A stretch of 64,000 nucleotides of DNA from Fimbriimonadaceae bacterium. GTDB lineage: Bacteria; Armatimonadota; Fimbriimonadia; Fimbriimonadales; Fimbriimonadaceae. The stretch is from the NCBI GenBank assembly GCA_019638775.1, contig JAHBTD010000001.1, forward strand, positions 1,268,165-1,332,164, read 5' to 3'. Positions 44,115 to 52,649 of the stretch are shown here, piece by piece. A program made the position numbers and the translations under genes. The notes beneath the pieces were generated by a model. That model did not search any database and had not been told where the DNA came from. It saw only the letters and a list, made by a program, of their open reading frames with translations. How positions within the stretch are numbered: the stretch's first letter is position 1; each line of letters opens with the position of its first letter.

Positions 44115-45227
44115 ATGAGTAAGTCGATTTCTCGTCGTCGATTGTTAGGTGCGGGTGCCGCGATGGCGGCATCGCCCTTGGTTAAGGCTTTTGATGGTCC
44201 TACGATATGGTTGCAAGGGCATGTTCAGCCGCGCGTGATCTCCAGTGGCAACGGCAACACTGTGAAGAACGGGGGCACAGAGACCTGCGTGCAAACGGCG
44301 TACCGGATGATGACCGAGGGCAGTGACGTTTTGGATGCTCTGATTGCCGGTGTGAACATCGTGGAGCTCGACCCGGCGGATTCGTCGGTGGGCTATGGCG
44401 GTCTGCCGAATGCCGACGGCATCGTGCAACTCGATAGTTGCTGCATGCACGGCCCAAGAAAGTGGGCGGGCGGGGTGGCTTCGCTGGAGGGGGTGCGCAC
44501 CCCCAGCAAGGTCGCGCAACTGGTTGCAAGCAGCACGGATCACCATCTGCTGGTCGGGAAGGGCGCTCAAGCGTTTGCCAAAGCGATGGGGATGACGATC
44601 GAGGACGATCTGAATACCGAGAATTCGCGCCGAGTTTGGTTGGAGTGGAAGCGTCGAACCGATCCCGAGCATTATCTGGATCCTGCCAAGCGCGGCGGTG
44701 GGGGCCTTGACGAAGAGGCCGGTCGTCGTGCGGCGCTATCCATGATTGCCGATGGGATGATCGACCCTGAGCACTACTACGGCACCATCAACTGTAACGG
44801 CATCAACGCCAAAGGGGAGATTTGTGGGGTGACCACAACAAGCGGATTGGCGTTCAAAATCCCTGGTCGGGTTGGCGATTCGCCGATCCTTGGCGCTGGC
44901 CTATACGTGGATGGAGCAGTCGGAGCGGCAGGCTCAACGGGGCGCGGCGAGGCGAACCTTTACAACCTTTGTTCCTTCCTGGTGGTGGAAGAGTTGCGGC
45001 GGGGCAAGCATCCCAAAGATGCGGGTCTTGAGGCGCTGAGACGGGTAGCAGCGAACACGGAGAAGCGTCTGCAGAATACTCAGGGCAACCCGGCGTTCGG
45101 GCTGAATTTCTACGTTTTGGATGCCAAGGGTCGGTATGCGGGAGTTTGTATGAGTGGCCGGGCAAGGTTCGCGGTCTGCGATGCGAACGGGCCGCGTCTG
45201 GAGGCCAGCGAGCCTTTGTTTGCGTGA
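44115..45227 (+). CDS. Isoaspartyl peptidase/L-asparaginase family (Ntn-hydrolase), Tat-exported
   Basis: ATG 44115 gives a twin-arginine signal (SISRRRLLGAGAAMAASP). About 370 residues. Family blocks: NGGTETCVQTAYRMMTEGSD, DSSVGYGGLPNADG and the autocleavage site before Thr in HYYGTINCNGINAKGEICGV. As in glycosylasparaginases, the precursor is probably cut before that Thr, which then hydrolyses Asn-linked GlcNAc or isoaspartyl bonds in the periplasm. CGG GGC T precedes ATG as AGGGGCTT. Confidence 0.88.
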   Translation: MSKSISRRRLLGAGAAMAASPLVKAFDGPTIWLQGHVQPRVISSGNGNTVKNGGTETCVQTAYRMMTEGSDVLDALIAGVNIVELDPADSSVGYGGLPNADGIVQLDSCCMHGPRKWAGGVASLEGVRTPSKVAQLVASSTDHHLLVGKGAQAFAKAMGMTIEDDLNTENSRRVWLEWKRRTDPEHYLDPAKRGGGGLDEEAGRRAALSMIADGMIDPEHYYGTINCNGINAKGEICGVTTTSGLAFKIPGRVGDSPILGAGLYVDGAVGAAGSTGRGEANLYNLCSFLVVEELRRGKHPKDAGLEALRRVAANTEKRLQNTQGNPAFGLNFYVLDAKGRYAGVCMSGRARFAVCDANGPRLEASEPLFA

Positions 45228-45290
45228 TTGCGGGAGGGCACCGTTCCGTCGGTGCCGTTTATAGAGGCTGATTTAGGGGGCGGGAAATCG

Positions 45291-45541
45291 TTTCACGCAG
45301 AGTTCGCAAAGAACGCAGAGGTTGAGTTGAGGTCTCTGCGAACTCTGCGCCTCTGCGAGAGCCTCTTTGCCTCCAGATTCGCAGTCTGGAGGCTGATTCC
45401 GAGGCTCCATAGTCTCCAGATGACGCATCTGAAGGCAGGAAACGCTGGCTTTGAGAGTTGCGATATAGCCTCAACCCTTAGGAGAGGGTTGAGGCATGGC
45501 TATTCGCCAAAAATCCCTCCACATCCTTCAGATGTGGAGGG
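45291..45541. repeat. Repeat-filled gap: CGCAGAG inverted repeat and palindromic hairpins
   Basis: The 340-base gap has no gene. CGCAGAGTTCGCAAAGA (45296-45312) pairs with TCTCTGCGAACTCTGCG (45333-45349). Then GCCTCCAGA/TCTGGAGGC (45369-45393), a CAGATG/CATCTG hairpin near 45416, GCCTCAACCCT/AGGGTTGAGGC (45468-45495) and CCCTCCACATC/GATGTGGAGGG (45515-45541). Confidence 0.85.
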
Positions 45542-45567
45542 ATCGCTTATTTAAGGCATGTCGCCTC

Positions 45568-46200
45568 TTAGTACTTAACGGAGCAGCCGTACGGGCGGCT
45601 AGTAGCCACGGAAACGGACTTTCCGGCCAGTGCCTCTTCGAGCGCCTGCTTGATATAGTTGGTGGAGGTGGCGATGTCGGCAGCGTTTGCGGTTGCCTTG
45701 TCGTCGATACCACCCGCGTAGATGATCTTGCCCTTGGGATCGATCACAAACATGTGCGGGGTCGTTCGGGCGCTGTACATTTTGCCCACCTTGCCATCGG
45801 GATCGAGGAGGAGCGCTGTCGAGTTAAAGCCCTTCTCTTTGATCATAGCGTTGGCTTGATCGGCGGTCAGGTAGCCCTGCTTGCCGGGAGCGGAGGAGAT
45901 GATCTGAAGCCAGACCACGCCCTTGTCGGTCGCCCACTTTTGAGTCTTCTGCATGCTGCCGCCGCCGTAGTGCTTGACGACGTAGGGGCAGTCGTGGTTG
46001 GTCCACTCAAGCACGACATATTTGCCCTCATAGCTGTCGAGGCTAATGGACTTGCCGTTGGATGCTGGCAGAGTGAATTCGGGAGCGTCTGCCCCGGGAG
46101 CCGCCGACGCTTCGGTCCCCTTCTGGCCCTGTGCGACTACAAGTGCGGTGGCGGCAAAGATGCCGAACACGCCAATTGAGATGAGATGTTTTACTTTCAT
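45568..46200 (-). CDS. Thioredoxin-like (AhpC/TSA redoxin) exported protein
   Basis: 210 residues with a signal peptide (MKVKHLISIGVFGIFAATAL). Redoxin fold with EFTLPASNGKSISLDSYEGK and LEWTNHDCPYVVKHYG, where a single Cys replaces CxxC, then TPHMFVIDPKGKIIYAGGID. Likely a peroxiredoxin-like thiol protein in the periplasm. A second Cys lies near the C-terminus (RPYGCSVKY). It overlaps the upstream DsbD-N gene by 4 bases. Confidence 0.85.
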   Translation of the reverse strand: MKVKHLISIGVFGIFAATALVVAQGQKGTEASAAPGADAPEFTLPASNGKSISLDSYEGKYVVLEWTNHDCPYVVKHYGGGSMQKTQKWATDKGVVWLQIISSAPGKQGYLTADQANAMIKEKGFNSTALLLDPDGKVGKMYSARTTPHMFVIDPKGKIIYAGGIDDKATANAADIATSTNYIKQALEEALAGKSVSVATSRPYGCSVKY

Positions 46201-47021
46201 TGGAGTTCTCCTTCATTCGATAGGTTTGAAATCTTGAGGTCGAGTTCGAAGCCGGGGGCATTGCCCGTGCCCATCAGCACTCCGCTGAGGCGGGTCGGCT
46301 TGGTTGATGCGTACTCGGAGATGGGCATTCGGATAATGAATCCGTTCGGCTCGGCTTTGACGCTATAGGACGGCATGAGCTTGATTGTGTCGCCGTCTTT
46401 GGGCATGAACGAAAGCTGCTTTGGCGGGTTGAAGGCACCTTTGGAGAGTCCTTTGAGGACGATGTCCTTGCCGTCTTGGAAGGCGGAAAACTGCCATGCG
46501 GCAGGCGCCTGCGGCCATTGCTTTTGAACAGCTGCCATACGCGGAGCCCACGTTACGCTAGGTTTGGCCTGGGCCGCTATCGGAAGGTTGATGCTCACCT
46601 TCTCCCGTGCCGGGACGCAGGATTCCTCACAAATGAGCCAGGTAGCGTTTGCTGAAATCGTGATGGTGGTGCCGACCTTGGCGGTCTTTGGCGGCGTCAC
46701 CAAAGCCATCAGAATGACCTCATCCTCATAAATAAAGGTTGTAAAGCCGTCTTGTGGGTGAATCTTGGGGATGGGCCATTTCAACTCTCCGATCTTCCAG
46801 TCTGGGGGGAGTTTATAGTCGATGCTCGTGGCCTGCCCGGAGTCGCCGGGGAACTGCCAATAGCTGTGCCAGCCTTTGTCCATCGTCATACGCAGACCGA
46901 GCCAGAACGGCACACCGGGCTGGACGAAACTAGACGACGAAACCAGCATCGCCGCGCTGTGGGGGCTGGTGTCTTGGCTTGATCCGGAGATGAGTAAGGT
47001 GGCTAAGAATGCGTATATCAT
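46197..47021 (-). CDS. DsbD N-terminal-like (DsbD-alpha) periplasmic protein
   Basis: Start 47021 (MIYAFLATLLISGSS). 274 residues. GWHSYWQFPGDSGQATSIDY and ATWLICEESCVPAREKVS are the DsbD_N core with the CxxxC-type redox pair; WPIPKIHPQDGFTTFIYEDE is also conserved. The membrane (DsbD-beta) and thioredoxin (gamma) parts found in full DsbD (about 570 residues) are missing. It probably exchanges disulfides with the co-encoded redoxin. Confidence 0.85.
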   Translation of the reverse strand: MIYAFLATLLISGSSQDTSPHSAAMLVSSSSFVQPGVPFWLGLRMTMDKGWHSYWQFPGDSGQATSIDYKLPPDWKIGELKWPIPKIHPQDGFTTFIYEDEVILMALVTPPKTAKVGTTITISANATWLICEESCVPAREKVSINLPIAAQAKPSVTWAPRMAAVQKQWPQAPAAWQFSAFQDGKDIVLKGLSKGAFNPPKQLSFMPKDGDTIKLMPSYSVKAEPNGFIIRMPISEYASTKPTRLSGVLMGTGNAPGFELDLKISNLSNEGELQ

Positions 47022-47187
47022 CGTTTGGAAAATCTTTTGTGAAACCCTCGTGGCAGTAGGAAGCACCCAACGCCCGGAAGAGTTCCCTCAATATGCGCTC
47101 TGACGTCTCAAGGTGCATAGTGTTCAATCAAATATTGAGTAGCGGCGGTTTGTATGAGGTTGCTTGGAGTGAAGTGGATAATGGACA

Positions 47188-47343
47188 GTGGTGGAATACG
47201 AAGCCGCCGTCCTCTTGGGAAGCATCCTTTGGCTTGTGGCGTTGGTTATGCTCAACCGCAAGGGCAGGCTGAAAAACCCTCCTTCGCTTTGGATGCGGGC
47301 GCTGGTGGTCGTCCTGATCGCCTTGTCGCCGCTTTTTCTCTAA
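47188..47343 (+). CDS. Small two-helix membrane protein
   Basis: GTG at 47188 or 47191, 51 residues. AAVLLGSILWLVALVML and WMRALVVVLIALSPLF are two transmembrane helices joined by a basic loop (NRKGRLKNPPS), an inside-loop hairpin topology. An in-frame TAA at 47179 fixes the start region; the ribosome site is weak. No family recognised. Confidence 0.5.
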   Translation: MVEYEAAVLLGSILWLVALVMLNRKGRLKNPPSLWMRALVVVLIALSPLFL

Positions 47344-47455
47344 GCCGCGTGCCATGAGATTGTCCTACTGAAAATATGGACATTGTTCAGTTCGGGAGTC
47401 GTGCGATTCCCGTAGACTGGACTCTTGTTTAGCCCTAACTGGAGGCCAGTCCATC

Positions 47456-47866
47456 ATGATCATTCCCATCCTTGCCGTTGAGAGCGTTGAAGCGAGCTCT
47501 GCCTTTTACACTCACAATCTTGGTTTTTCCGAACTTTTCAATATGCCGGGAGAGGACGGCTCCGCGATGTTCGCAATGGTCTCTTCTGGGCCAGGAGTCA
47601 ACGTCGGCCTGAGCAAGCAGCCCGGACTGGCGAATAAGGGTGTTGGCGCGGTCTTCATGCTTTATGTTTCCGAAGAGACGGATATCGACGCCTACTATGA
47701 AGAGGTCAAATCCAGGGGGACTGCTATCGAGAAGGAGATCGGCGACGAATTTTGGGGAGACCGAACGTTCTCGGTGAAAGACCCCGACGGATACTATGTA
47801 AGCCTTTGCAAGACGGTCAAACAGGTGTCGATAGAGGCAATTCAGTCGGGGGGCACACAAGGCTGA
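47456..47866 (+). CDS. VOC (glyoxalase/bleomycin-resistance) family protein
   Basis: 136 residues. IPILAVESVEASSAFYTHNL and GFSELFNMP start the first beta-alpha-beta unit; WGDRTFSVKDPDGYYVSLCK ends the second, with the DPDGY motif. Typical metal His/Glu positions are only partly present, so catalysis is uncertain. Could bind or isomerise a small molecule. Confidence 0.85.
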   Translation: MIIPILAVESVEASSAFYTHNLGFSELFNMPGEDGSAMFAMVSSGPGVNVGLSKQPGLANKGVGAVFMLYVSEETDIDAYYEEVKSRGTAIEKEIGDEFWGDRTFSVKDPDGYYVSLCKTVKQVSIEAIQSGGTQG

Positions 47867-48091
47867 TCGCTGGGAACGTCAGAATCCATTTATAAAAGGC
47901 ACGAAGATTGCCTGTTAAGACTTTGATAAGAAGTCCCAGTCCCGGACTTCAAGACTGGCGCATTTGTCCGATGATGAGGCTTGAACCTCAAAGTCCCATA
48001 GGAAGTGCGTCACACGGACGAAGGTCCGAAACCTGTACACTGGTCCGTAACGTAGGAAGTTTTGGAACGTTTGAAACACAAGTCGAATTCG

Positions 48092-48676
48092 ATGAAAAGA
48101 TACTTATTCCTTGGCATAGCGCTAGTTTTGACGGTGGTGGCCTTCGCACAGAAGAGCCCATCGAACAGTGCGCATCTACCCTCGCAGGCTGCAGCGGACC
48201 TCATTCGTGATGCGGCTGGCGCTGACGGGGCGTTTCTTGCCGCCGGTTTGGTGAAGGATAAGTTCGACAGCGACGATCTATCGACGCTGATGCAGTTTGG
48301 CGACGACGAGATTGTGGTCGTTGCTCTAAAGGGCAGTCAGATCAAGCAGGCTTTTGAGCGTTCTATCGCCCTATATCCCGAAGCGAACACCAGCTTCCTG
48401 CAGGTCTCCGGCTTCGAAATCGAATTTGACGGCAAGGCCGACCCGAATTCGAGAATTCGCAGCATCACGGCAGGGGGGTCGCGTCTCGACGAGAATAAGA
48501 CCTACAATATCGCTATGCCGGCGACGCTTGGCCGTGGCGGCTTGGGGTACTTCAAGATATGGGACAAGAACAAAATCACATCGACGCTGTCGGGAATGAC
48601 GGTCGAAAAGGCGCTCAAAGGCAAGAAATCCGCCGAAAGTCGCGCACGCTGGGTCAATATCTCGTCACAGTCGTAG
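48092..48676 (+). CDS. Orphan 5'-nucleotidase C-terminal domain, secreted
   Basis: ATG 48092 (MKRYLFLGIALVLTVVAFAQ is a signal peptide). 194 residues. MQFGDDEIVVVALKGSQIKQ, FLQVSGFEIEFD and YNIAMPATLGRGGLGYFKIW are the substrate-binding C-domain of 5'-nucleotidases. The metallophosphatase N-domain is absent, so it may bind nucleotides or sugars without hydrolysis. It overlaps the downstream M28 frame. Confidence 0.8.
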   Translation: MKRYLFLGIALVLTVVAFAQKSPSNSAHLPSQAAADLIRDAAGADGAFLAAGLVKDKFDSDDLSTLMQFGDDEIVVVALKGSQIKQAFERSIALYPEANTSFLQVSGFEIEFDGKADPNSRIRSITAGGSRLDENKTYNIAMPATLGRGGLGYFKIWDKNKITSTLSGMTVEKALKGKKSAESRARWVNISSQS

Positions 48677-49629
48677 GTGTTGCCGCTGTCGTGTCGGCGT
48701 GTGCTTTTACGGCTACCGACCCAAGCCAGTCCCAAACGGGTTCACCCACCCAATCCGCTCCTAAAGCGGAGAGCTACGCCTTCGATCAGGCGAAAGCTTG
48801 GGCGCATCTCATGAAGCAGGTGGAGTTCGGTCCTCGCGTCCCGGGAACCGATGAGCACGTGAAATGCCGCGATTACATTGTCGAGGAGATGAAGAAGCAC
48901 ACCGAGAACGTGCGGCTTCAGGAGTTTGTTCACGTTTGGTCCGCAACCCGCGCCCGCAAACAGATGTGGAACATCATCGGCGAGCAGGGCTGGAAGGATG
49001 CGAAGGTGCGTATCGTGGTATTGGCGCACTGGGACACTCGTCCGACGGCCGACATGGAATGGGATTCCGACAAGCAGAAGCAGCCGATCGCCGGCGCGAA
49101 CGACGGCGCGAGCGGCGTCGCTGTACTGCTTGAGCTGATGCGAGTGATGAAGGACAAGCGGCCCGCCGACCTTGGCATCATGTATCTGATGACCGACGGC
49201 GAGGACCTTGGCCCAAGCCTGGAAGAGATGTTCTTGGGAGCGGTTCACTTTTCCAAGAATCTGCCCAGCCCGAAGCCGGATTACGGCATTTTGCTGGACA
49301 TGATCGGCGACAAAGACTTACAGGTACCGATGGAGCCAAATAGCATGCGTCTCGCCGGTCCGCTGGTGAACGCCTTCTACAGCCATGCACAGAAGATTGG
49401 CATGTCGAGCACGTTCCCTAAGAAGATCGGGCCCGAGATTTATGACGATCACCTAGCCTTGAATGAAAAGGGTGTCCCGACAATCGATCTGATCGACTTC
49501 TCTTACGATCCGTGGCACACGCTGGCGGACACGCCGGATAAGTGCTCGGCTGAGTCTCTGGGCAAGGTCGGGAAGATGATGGAGTCTTGGCTGAGTCAGA
49601 AGCCAGTCTGGGCTTATCCGAAACAGTGA
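48559..49629 (+). CDS. M28 family peptidase / glutaminyl-cyclase-like lipoprotein
   Basis: Only ATG 48559 is available upstream of the signal; it overlaps the previous gene by 118 bases, so a start at CTG 48652 or another codon is possible. The lipobox VVSAC follows a hydrophobic stretch. Zinc motifs: LAHWDTRP, IAGANDGASGVAVLLEL, TDGEDLG, DDHLALNEKGVPTIDLIDF and the WHT box. Such enzymes are aminopeptidases or glutaminyl cyclases; the WHT and DFxY context favours the cyclase-like branch. Confidence 0.82.
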   Translation: MGQEQNHIDAVGNDGRKGAQRQEIRRKSRTLGQYLVTVVGVAAVVSACAFTATDPSQSQTGSPTQSAPKAESYAFDQAKAWAHLMKQVEFGPRVPGTDEHVKCRDYIVEEMKKHTENVRLQEFVHVWSATRARKQMWNIIGEQGWKDAKVRIVVLAHWDTRPTADMEWDSDKQKQPIAGANDGASGVAVLLELMRVMKDKRPADLGIMYLMTDGEDLGPSLEEMFLGAVHFSKNLPSPKPDYGILLDMIGDKDLQVPMEPNSMRLAGPLVNAFYSHAQKIGMSSTFPKKIGPEIYDDHLALNEKGVPTIDLIDFSYDPWHTLADTPDKCSAESLGKVGKMMESWLSQKPVWAYPKQ

Positions 49630-49658
49630 CCCTTAGTTGCCATTTTTGACTGTACGAT

Positions 49659-49760
49659 CACTCCAGAACTGCCGTTATGGAGGGTACCAACCCTCAGATT
49701 GACCCTCCATATCAGCAGATATGGAGAGATTAGAGGCGGTCTTCCAGACTCTCAGTCTGG
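49659..49760. repeat. Palindromic hairpin cluster
   Basis: CTCCAGAACTGCCGTTATGG (imperfect), CCCTCCATATC-AGCA-GATATGGAG (49703-49726, same sequence as 8599) and CCAGACTCTCAGTCTGG (49744-49760). They fill the gap before the ATPase gene. Confidence 0.75.
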
Positions 49761-49892
49761 TGGACTGACGGGGTTTCATGTAGCAGCACCAAGGGACGAA
49801 AGCCGCAAAGCGGATTTCAGATGCCAACGCCTGCACATATCAAGTCCCGACCGTGTACGAGAACGCCCGAAGTCGGCGTATGATTGAGATAT

Positions 49893-51554
49893 ATGAGCGA
49901 CACTGTGTCCCGGGCCTACGAGATCCTCGCGCGCATACGCGAAGCTGCGCCTCCGGACCCCAAACTCCAAAACTACATCGCCGCGCTTGAGCAGCAACTG
50001 GCGAAGGACGACGCCGGACGAGAAGAGCTTGAAAAGCTGGTCGCCGAATATGAAGAGGCGTACCAAAAGCTCACCGCGCCCGCCAATCGGACCGGCGTTT
50101 TCCTGAACTGGCTGGATGACAACCACGAGCAAGCGATGATCGCGCTGGGCGATACCGACTACGTGGTGCTCGTGGACCCCAAGGTTGACAGTGAGCGCTT
50201 GGTGCGTGGCACGCGCGTGAAGCTGAACGAGGCTTATGCAGTTGTTGGGATATTGCCAGAATCGGAAGCTGGCCCGATCGTAAAGGTTGGCGAGGTCTTG
50301 GACGAAAACCGCATCCGATTGGGCTCAGACACGCCCCAAGCCAGCGGAGGACGAATCGTCCTGCGTGGAGCGAACCTGAAGGACGCGAAGATTGAGGTTG
50401 GAGATGAGCTTCGGCTGGAGGCTACGGGAAGGGTTGCGATCGAGCACATGCCCAAGCAAGAAGTTCGAGATTACTTCTTTGAGGAAGTGCCGGAGATGCC
50501 TTGGGAGAAGGTGGGCGGGCAGCAGCACGCCATCAGCTTGATCCGCGAGACTATCGAACACCCGCTGCTCCACCCCGAGATTTACGAAAAGTACGACAAG
50601 AAGCCGATCAAGGGCATCTTGCTGTTTGGCCCTCCGGGCTGCGGCAAGACGCTGATCGGCAAAGCCACCGCTTACAACCTCACGAAGGAATACGCCGCGC
50701 GTGTGGGCCATGAAGTGAAGGAATACTTCATGTACATCAGCGGCCCTAAGATTTTGAACATGTGGCTGGGCGAGACGGAGCGCATGGTGCGGGAGATCTT
50801 CACAACAGCCCGTGAGAAGGCCAAAGAGGGGCGTTTGGTGTTCATCTTTATGGATGAGGCCGAATCGGTCCTGCGAACGCGCTCCAGTGGACGCTGGCTA
50901 AATATCAGCAACACCGTCGTGCCCCAGTTCTGCGCGGAGTTGGATGGTCTGGTGTCTTTGGACAACGTTGTGTTGATGCTGACCTCGAACCGCCCGGACT
51001 ACATCGACCCGGCGGTTCTAAGGCCCGAGCGGATCGATCGGAAGGTGAAGATCGGTCGTCCTGATAAAGACGCCACCCGACAGATTCTTTCGATCTATCT
51101 CAAGCCCGGACTTCCGCTTGATCCCGAGCTCATGAAGCGATATCAAGGCGAGGAGGATTGTGCTCGCGCTGAGCTGATCGAGAAGACCACTGAATTCATC
51201 TGGCGCAAAACTAAGGAAACGGAGTTCTTGAAGGTGAGCCTGCGAAACGCGAGTACGGAGACGCTGTATTGGCGCGACTTGGTGAGCGGGGCGTTGCTAA
51301 AGTCGGTCGTGGATCGGGCGAAGGAATATGCCATCCGCCGAGCCGTTGCTGATCCGGATAAGCCGAACGGGATTACTCTGGAGGATTTGGAGACATCGGT
51401 CGCGGCGGAGTATAAGGAGAACGAAATCTTCCCGAAGGGTGACACTCAGGAAGACTGGCTGAAGCTGCTGGATTATGAGTCGGAGAATGTGGCGGCGGTG
51501 AAACCGGTCGGGCGCAGTCGGGGTGAAGAGTTTCACCGGAAGAGCATGAACTAG
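49893..51554 (+). CDS. Proteasome-type AAA ATPase (Arc/Mpa-like)
   Basis: ATG 49893. About 553 residues. N-terminal coiled coil (LEQQLAKDDAGREELEKL), OB domains (about 80-190), then one AAA domain: Walker A FGPPGCGKTLIG, Walker B FIFMDEAESVL, arginine finger in LRPERIDRKVKIGRP. The tail ends EEFHRKSMN without the HbYX/QYL gate-opening motif of Mpa. It unfolds proteins for a proteasome-like protease. No 20S subunit or Pup/UBact tag gene is in the window. Confidence 0.88.
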   Translation: MSDTVSRAYEILARIREAAPPDPKLQNYIAALEQQLAKDDAGREELEKLVAEYEEAYQKLTAPANRTGVFLNWLDDNHEQAMIALGDTDYVVLVDPKVDSERLVRGTRVKLNEAYAVVGILPESEAGPIVKVGEVLDENRIRLGSDTPQASGGRIVLRGANLKDAKIEVGDELRLEATGRVAIEHMPKQEVRDYFFEEVPEMPWEKVGGQQHAISLIRETIEHPLLHPEIYEKYDKKPIKGILLFGPPGCGKTLIGKATAYNLTKEYAARVGHEVKEYFMYISGPKILNMWLGETERMVREIFTTAREKAKEGRLVFIFMDEAESVLRTRSSGRWLNISNTVVPQFCAELDGLVSLDNVVLMLTSNRPDYIDPAVLRPERIDRKVKIGRPDKDATRQILSIYLKPGLPLDPELMKRYQGEEDCARAELIEKTTEFIWRKTKETEFLKVSLRNASTETLYWRDLVSGALLKSVVDRAKEYAIRRAVADPDKPNGITLEDLETSVAAEYKENEIFPKGDTQEDWLKLLDYESENVAAVKPVGRSRGEEFHRKSMN

Positions 51555-51631
51555 GGTTGCTCCTGGCACCAGTTAGCCGGTCAGGCTGAGAACTTATAGC
51601 TTTCTTAACACGAGAGGATTAGAATCTCACC

Positions 51632-52543
51632 ATGACTGGGGTTTTTCGTATTTGCGTGCGGCTTGCTTTTGTGAGCCTTGTTCTCTGCTTAGCTACCGCC
51701 CACGCCCTTGCCTGGGACCACAACGGACACCGACTTTCTGTCCTTATCGCGCTGGAGTTCCGGCCTGACCTCAAGCCCCGCTTGGAGAAGCTGATCGTCC
51801 ATCTTCCGAACAGTCGGCAGTGGCGAGAGTTAAAGGCGGGCGGGTTTTCGCAGAATTCGCGCATGGAGGAGAAGGGCGATCCGGACAAGTGGATTGCCGA
51901 TCTCATGACCGATCTGCCCAAGATCGCCACGTTTGCCGACTGGATTCGGGACTACGCCGTAGCCTCGAAGCATTCTGCGCACCACTACATCAACCTTTCG
52001 TACGAAACGAATGGCCGCAACGAATTCTTGCGCGAGCCGAACGCCGTTACCATGACCGATTCGTACGTGAAGTATTTTCCCAAGGAGGCACCCGAGCAGG
52101 CTTGGGCTGTCGCATGGCTGACGCATCTGATCGGCGATCTGCACCAGCCGCTGCACTGCATCGCCCGAAAGCTTCCCGACGGGCAGAGCGACCGGGGCGG
52201 CAACGGCGTAAAGCACGGCAACTCTAACCTGCATGCCTACTGGGACAACCTTTTTGACGACAAGGCGCGAAGTCTGGGCCTGCCCGCATATGCCAAGCAG
52301 CTCTACGCTGAAGGCTATTCAAAGCTGGATGCCGAGGACAAGGCGGCTTTTGACAAGAAGCGAGCCAACCAGAATCCGATGTCCTGGGCGATGGAAGGGC
52401 AGGAGGCTATTCGGGCGGTCGGCTATCCTGCCGACAACCTGGTTAGCGACTACGACAAGGCCGCGCTCAGAGTGGCGGAGACACGGATTCTGCTCGCTTC
52501 CGCTCGGATGGCCGATGTTTTGGATAAGTTGATTCCGAAGTAG
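51632..52543 (+). CDS. S1/P1 family nuclease, secreted
   Basis: 303 residues. Signal peptide ends at ALA-W, so mature protein starts with Trp as required for zinc binding: AWDHNGHRLS. Other zinc ligands: ASKHSAHHYINLSY, WLTHLIGDLHQPLHC and HGNSNLHAYWDNLFDD. It degrades single-stranded nucleic acids outside the cytoplasm. Stop TAG begins the next repeat array. Confidence 0.93.
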   Translation: MTGVFRICVRLAFVSLVLCLATAHALAWDHNGHRLSVLIALEFRPDLKPRLEKLIVHLPNSRQWRELKAGGFSQNSRMEEKGDPDKWIADLMTDLPKIATFADWIRDYAVASKHSAHHYINLSYETNGRNEFLREPNAVTMTDSYVKYFPKEAPEQAWAVAWLTHLIGDLHQPLHCIARKLPDGQSDRGGNGVKHGNSNLHAYWDNLFDDKARSLGLPAYAKQLYAEGYSKLDAEDKAAFDKKRANQNPMSWAMEGQEAIRAVGYPADNLVSDYDKAALRVAETRILLASARMADVLDKLIPK

Positions 52544-52649
52544 CTATCAGCTATCGGCTATCGGCAATCACGTTGGGGATCGCCGATAGCTGATTGCCGA
52601 TAGCCGATAGCCGATAGCCGATAGCCGATAGCCGATAGCCGATAGCCTA
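52541..52649. repeat. Heptamer array with 19-bp inverted arms between convergent genes
   Basis: TAGCTAT, CAGCTAT, CGGCTAT, CGGCAAT then, after 14 bases, CCGATAG, CTGATTG and seven CCGATAG units, all in 7-bp phase. CTATCGGCTATCGGCAATC has its exact reverse complement at the start of the CCGATAG run. The S1/P1 stop and the M61 stop (TAG on the other strand) both lie inside it. Confidence 0.95.

Noticed and set aside
52541..52649. Replication origin iterons
   Set aside because: The 7-bp units are not DnaA boxes and lie between two convergent gene ends with no replication gene nearby.
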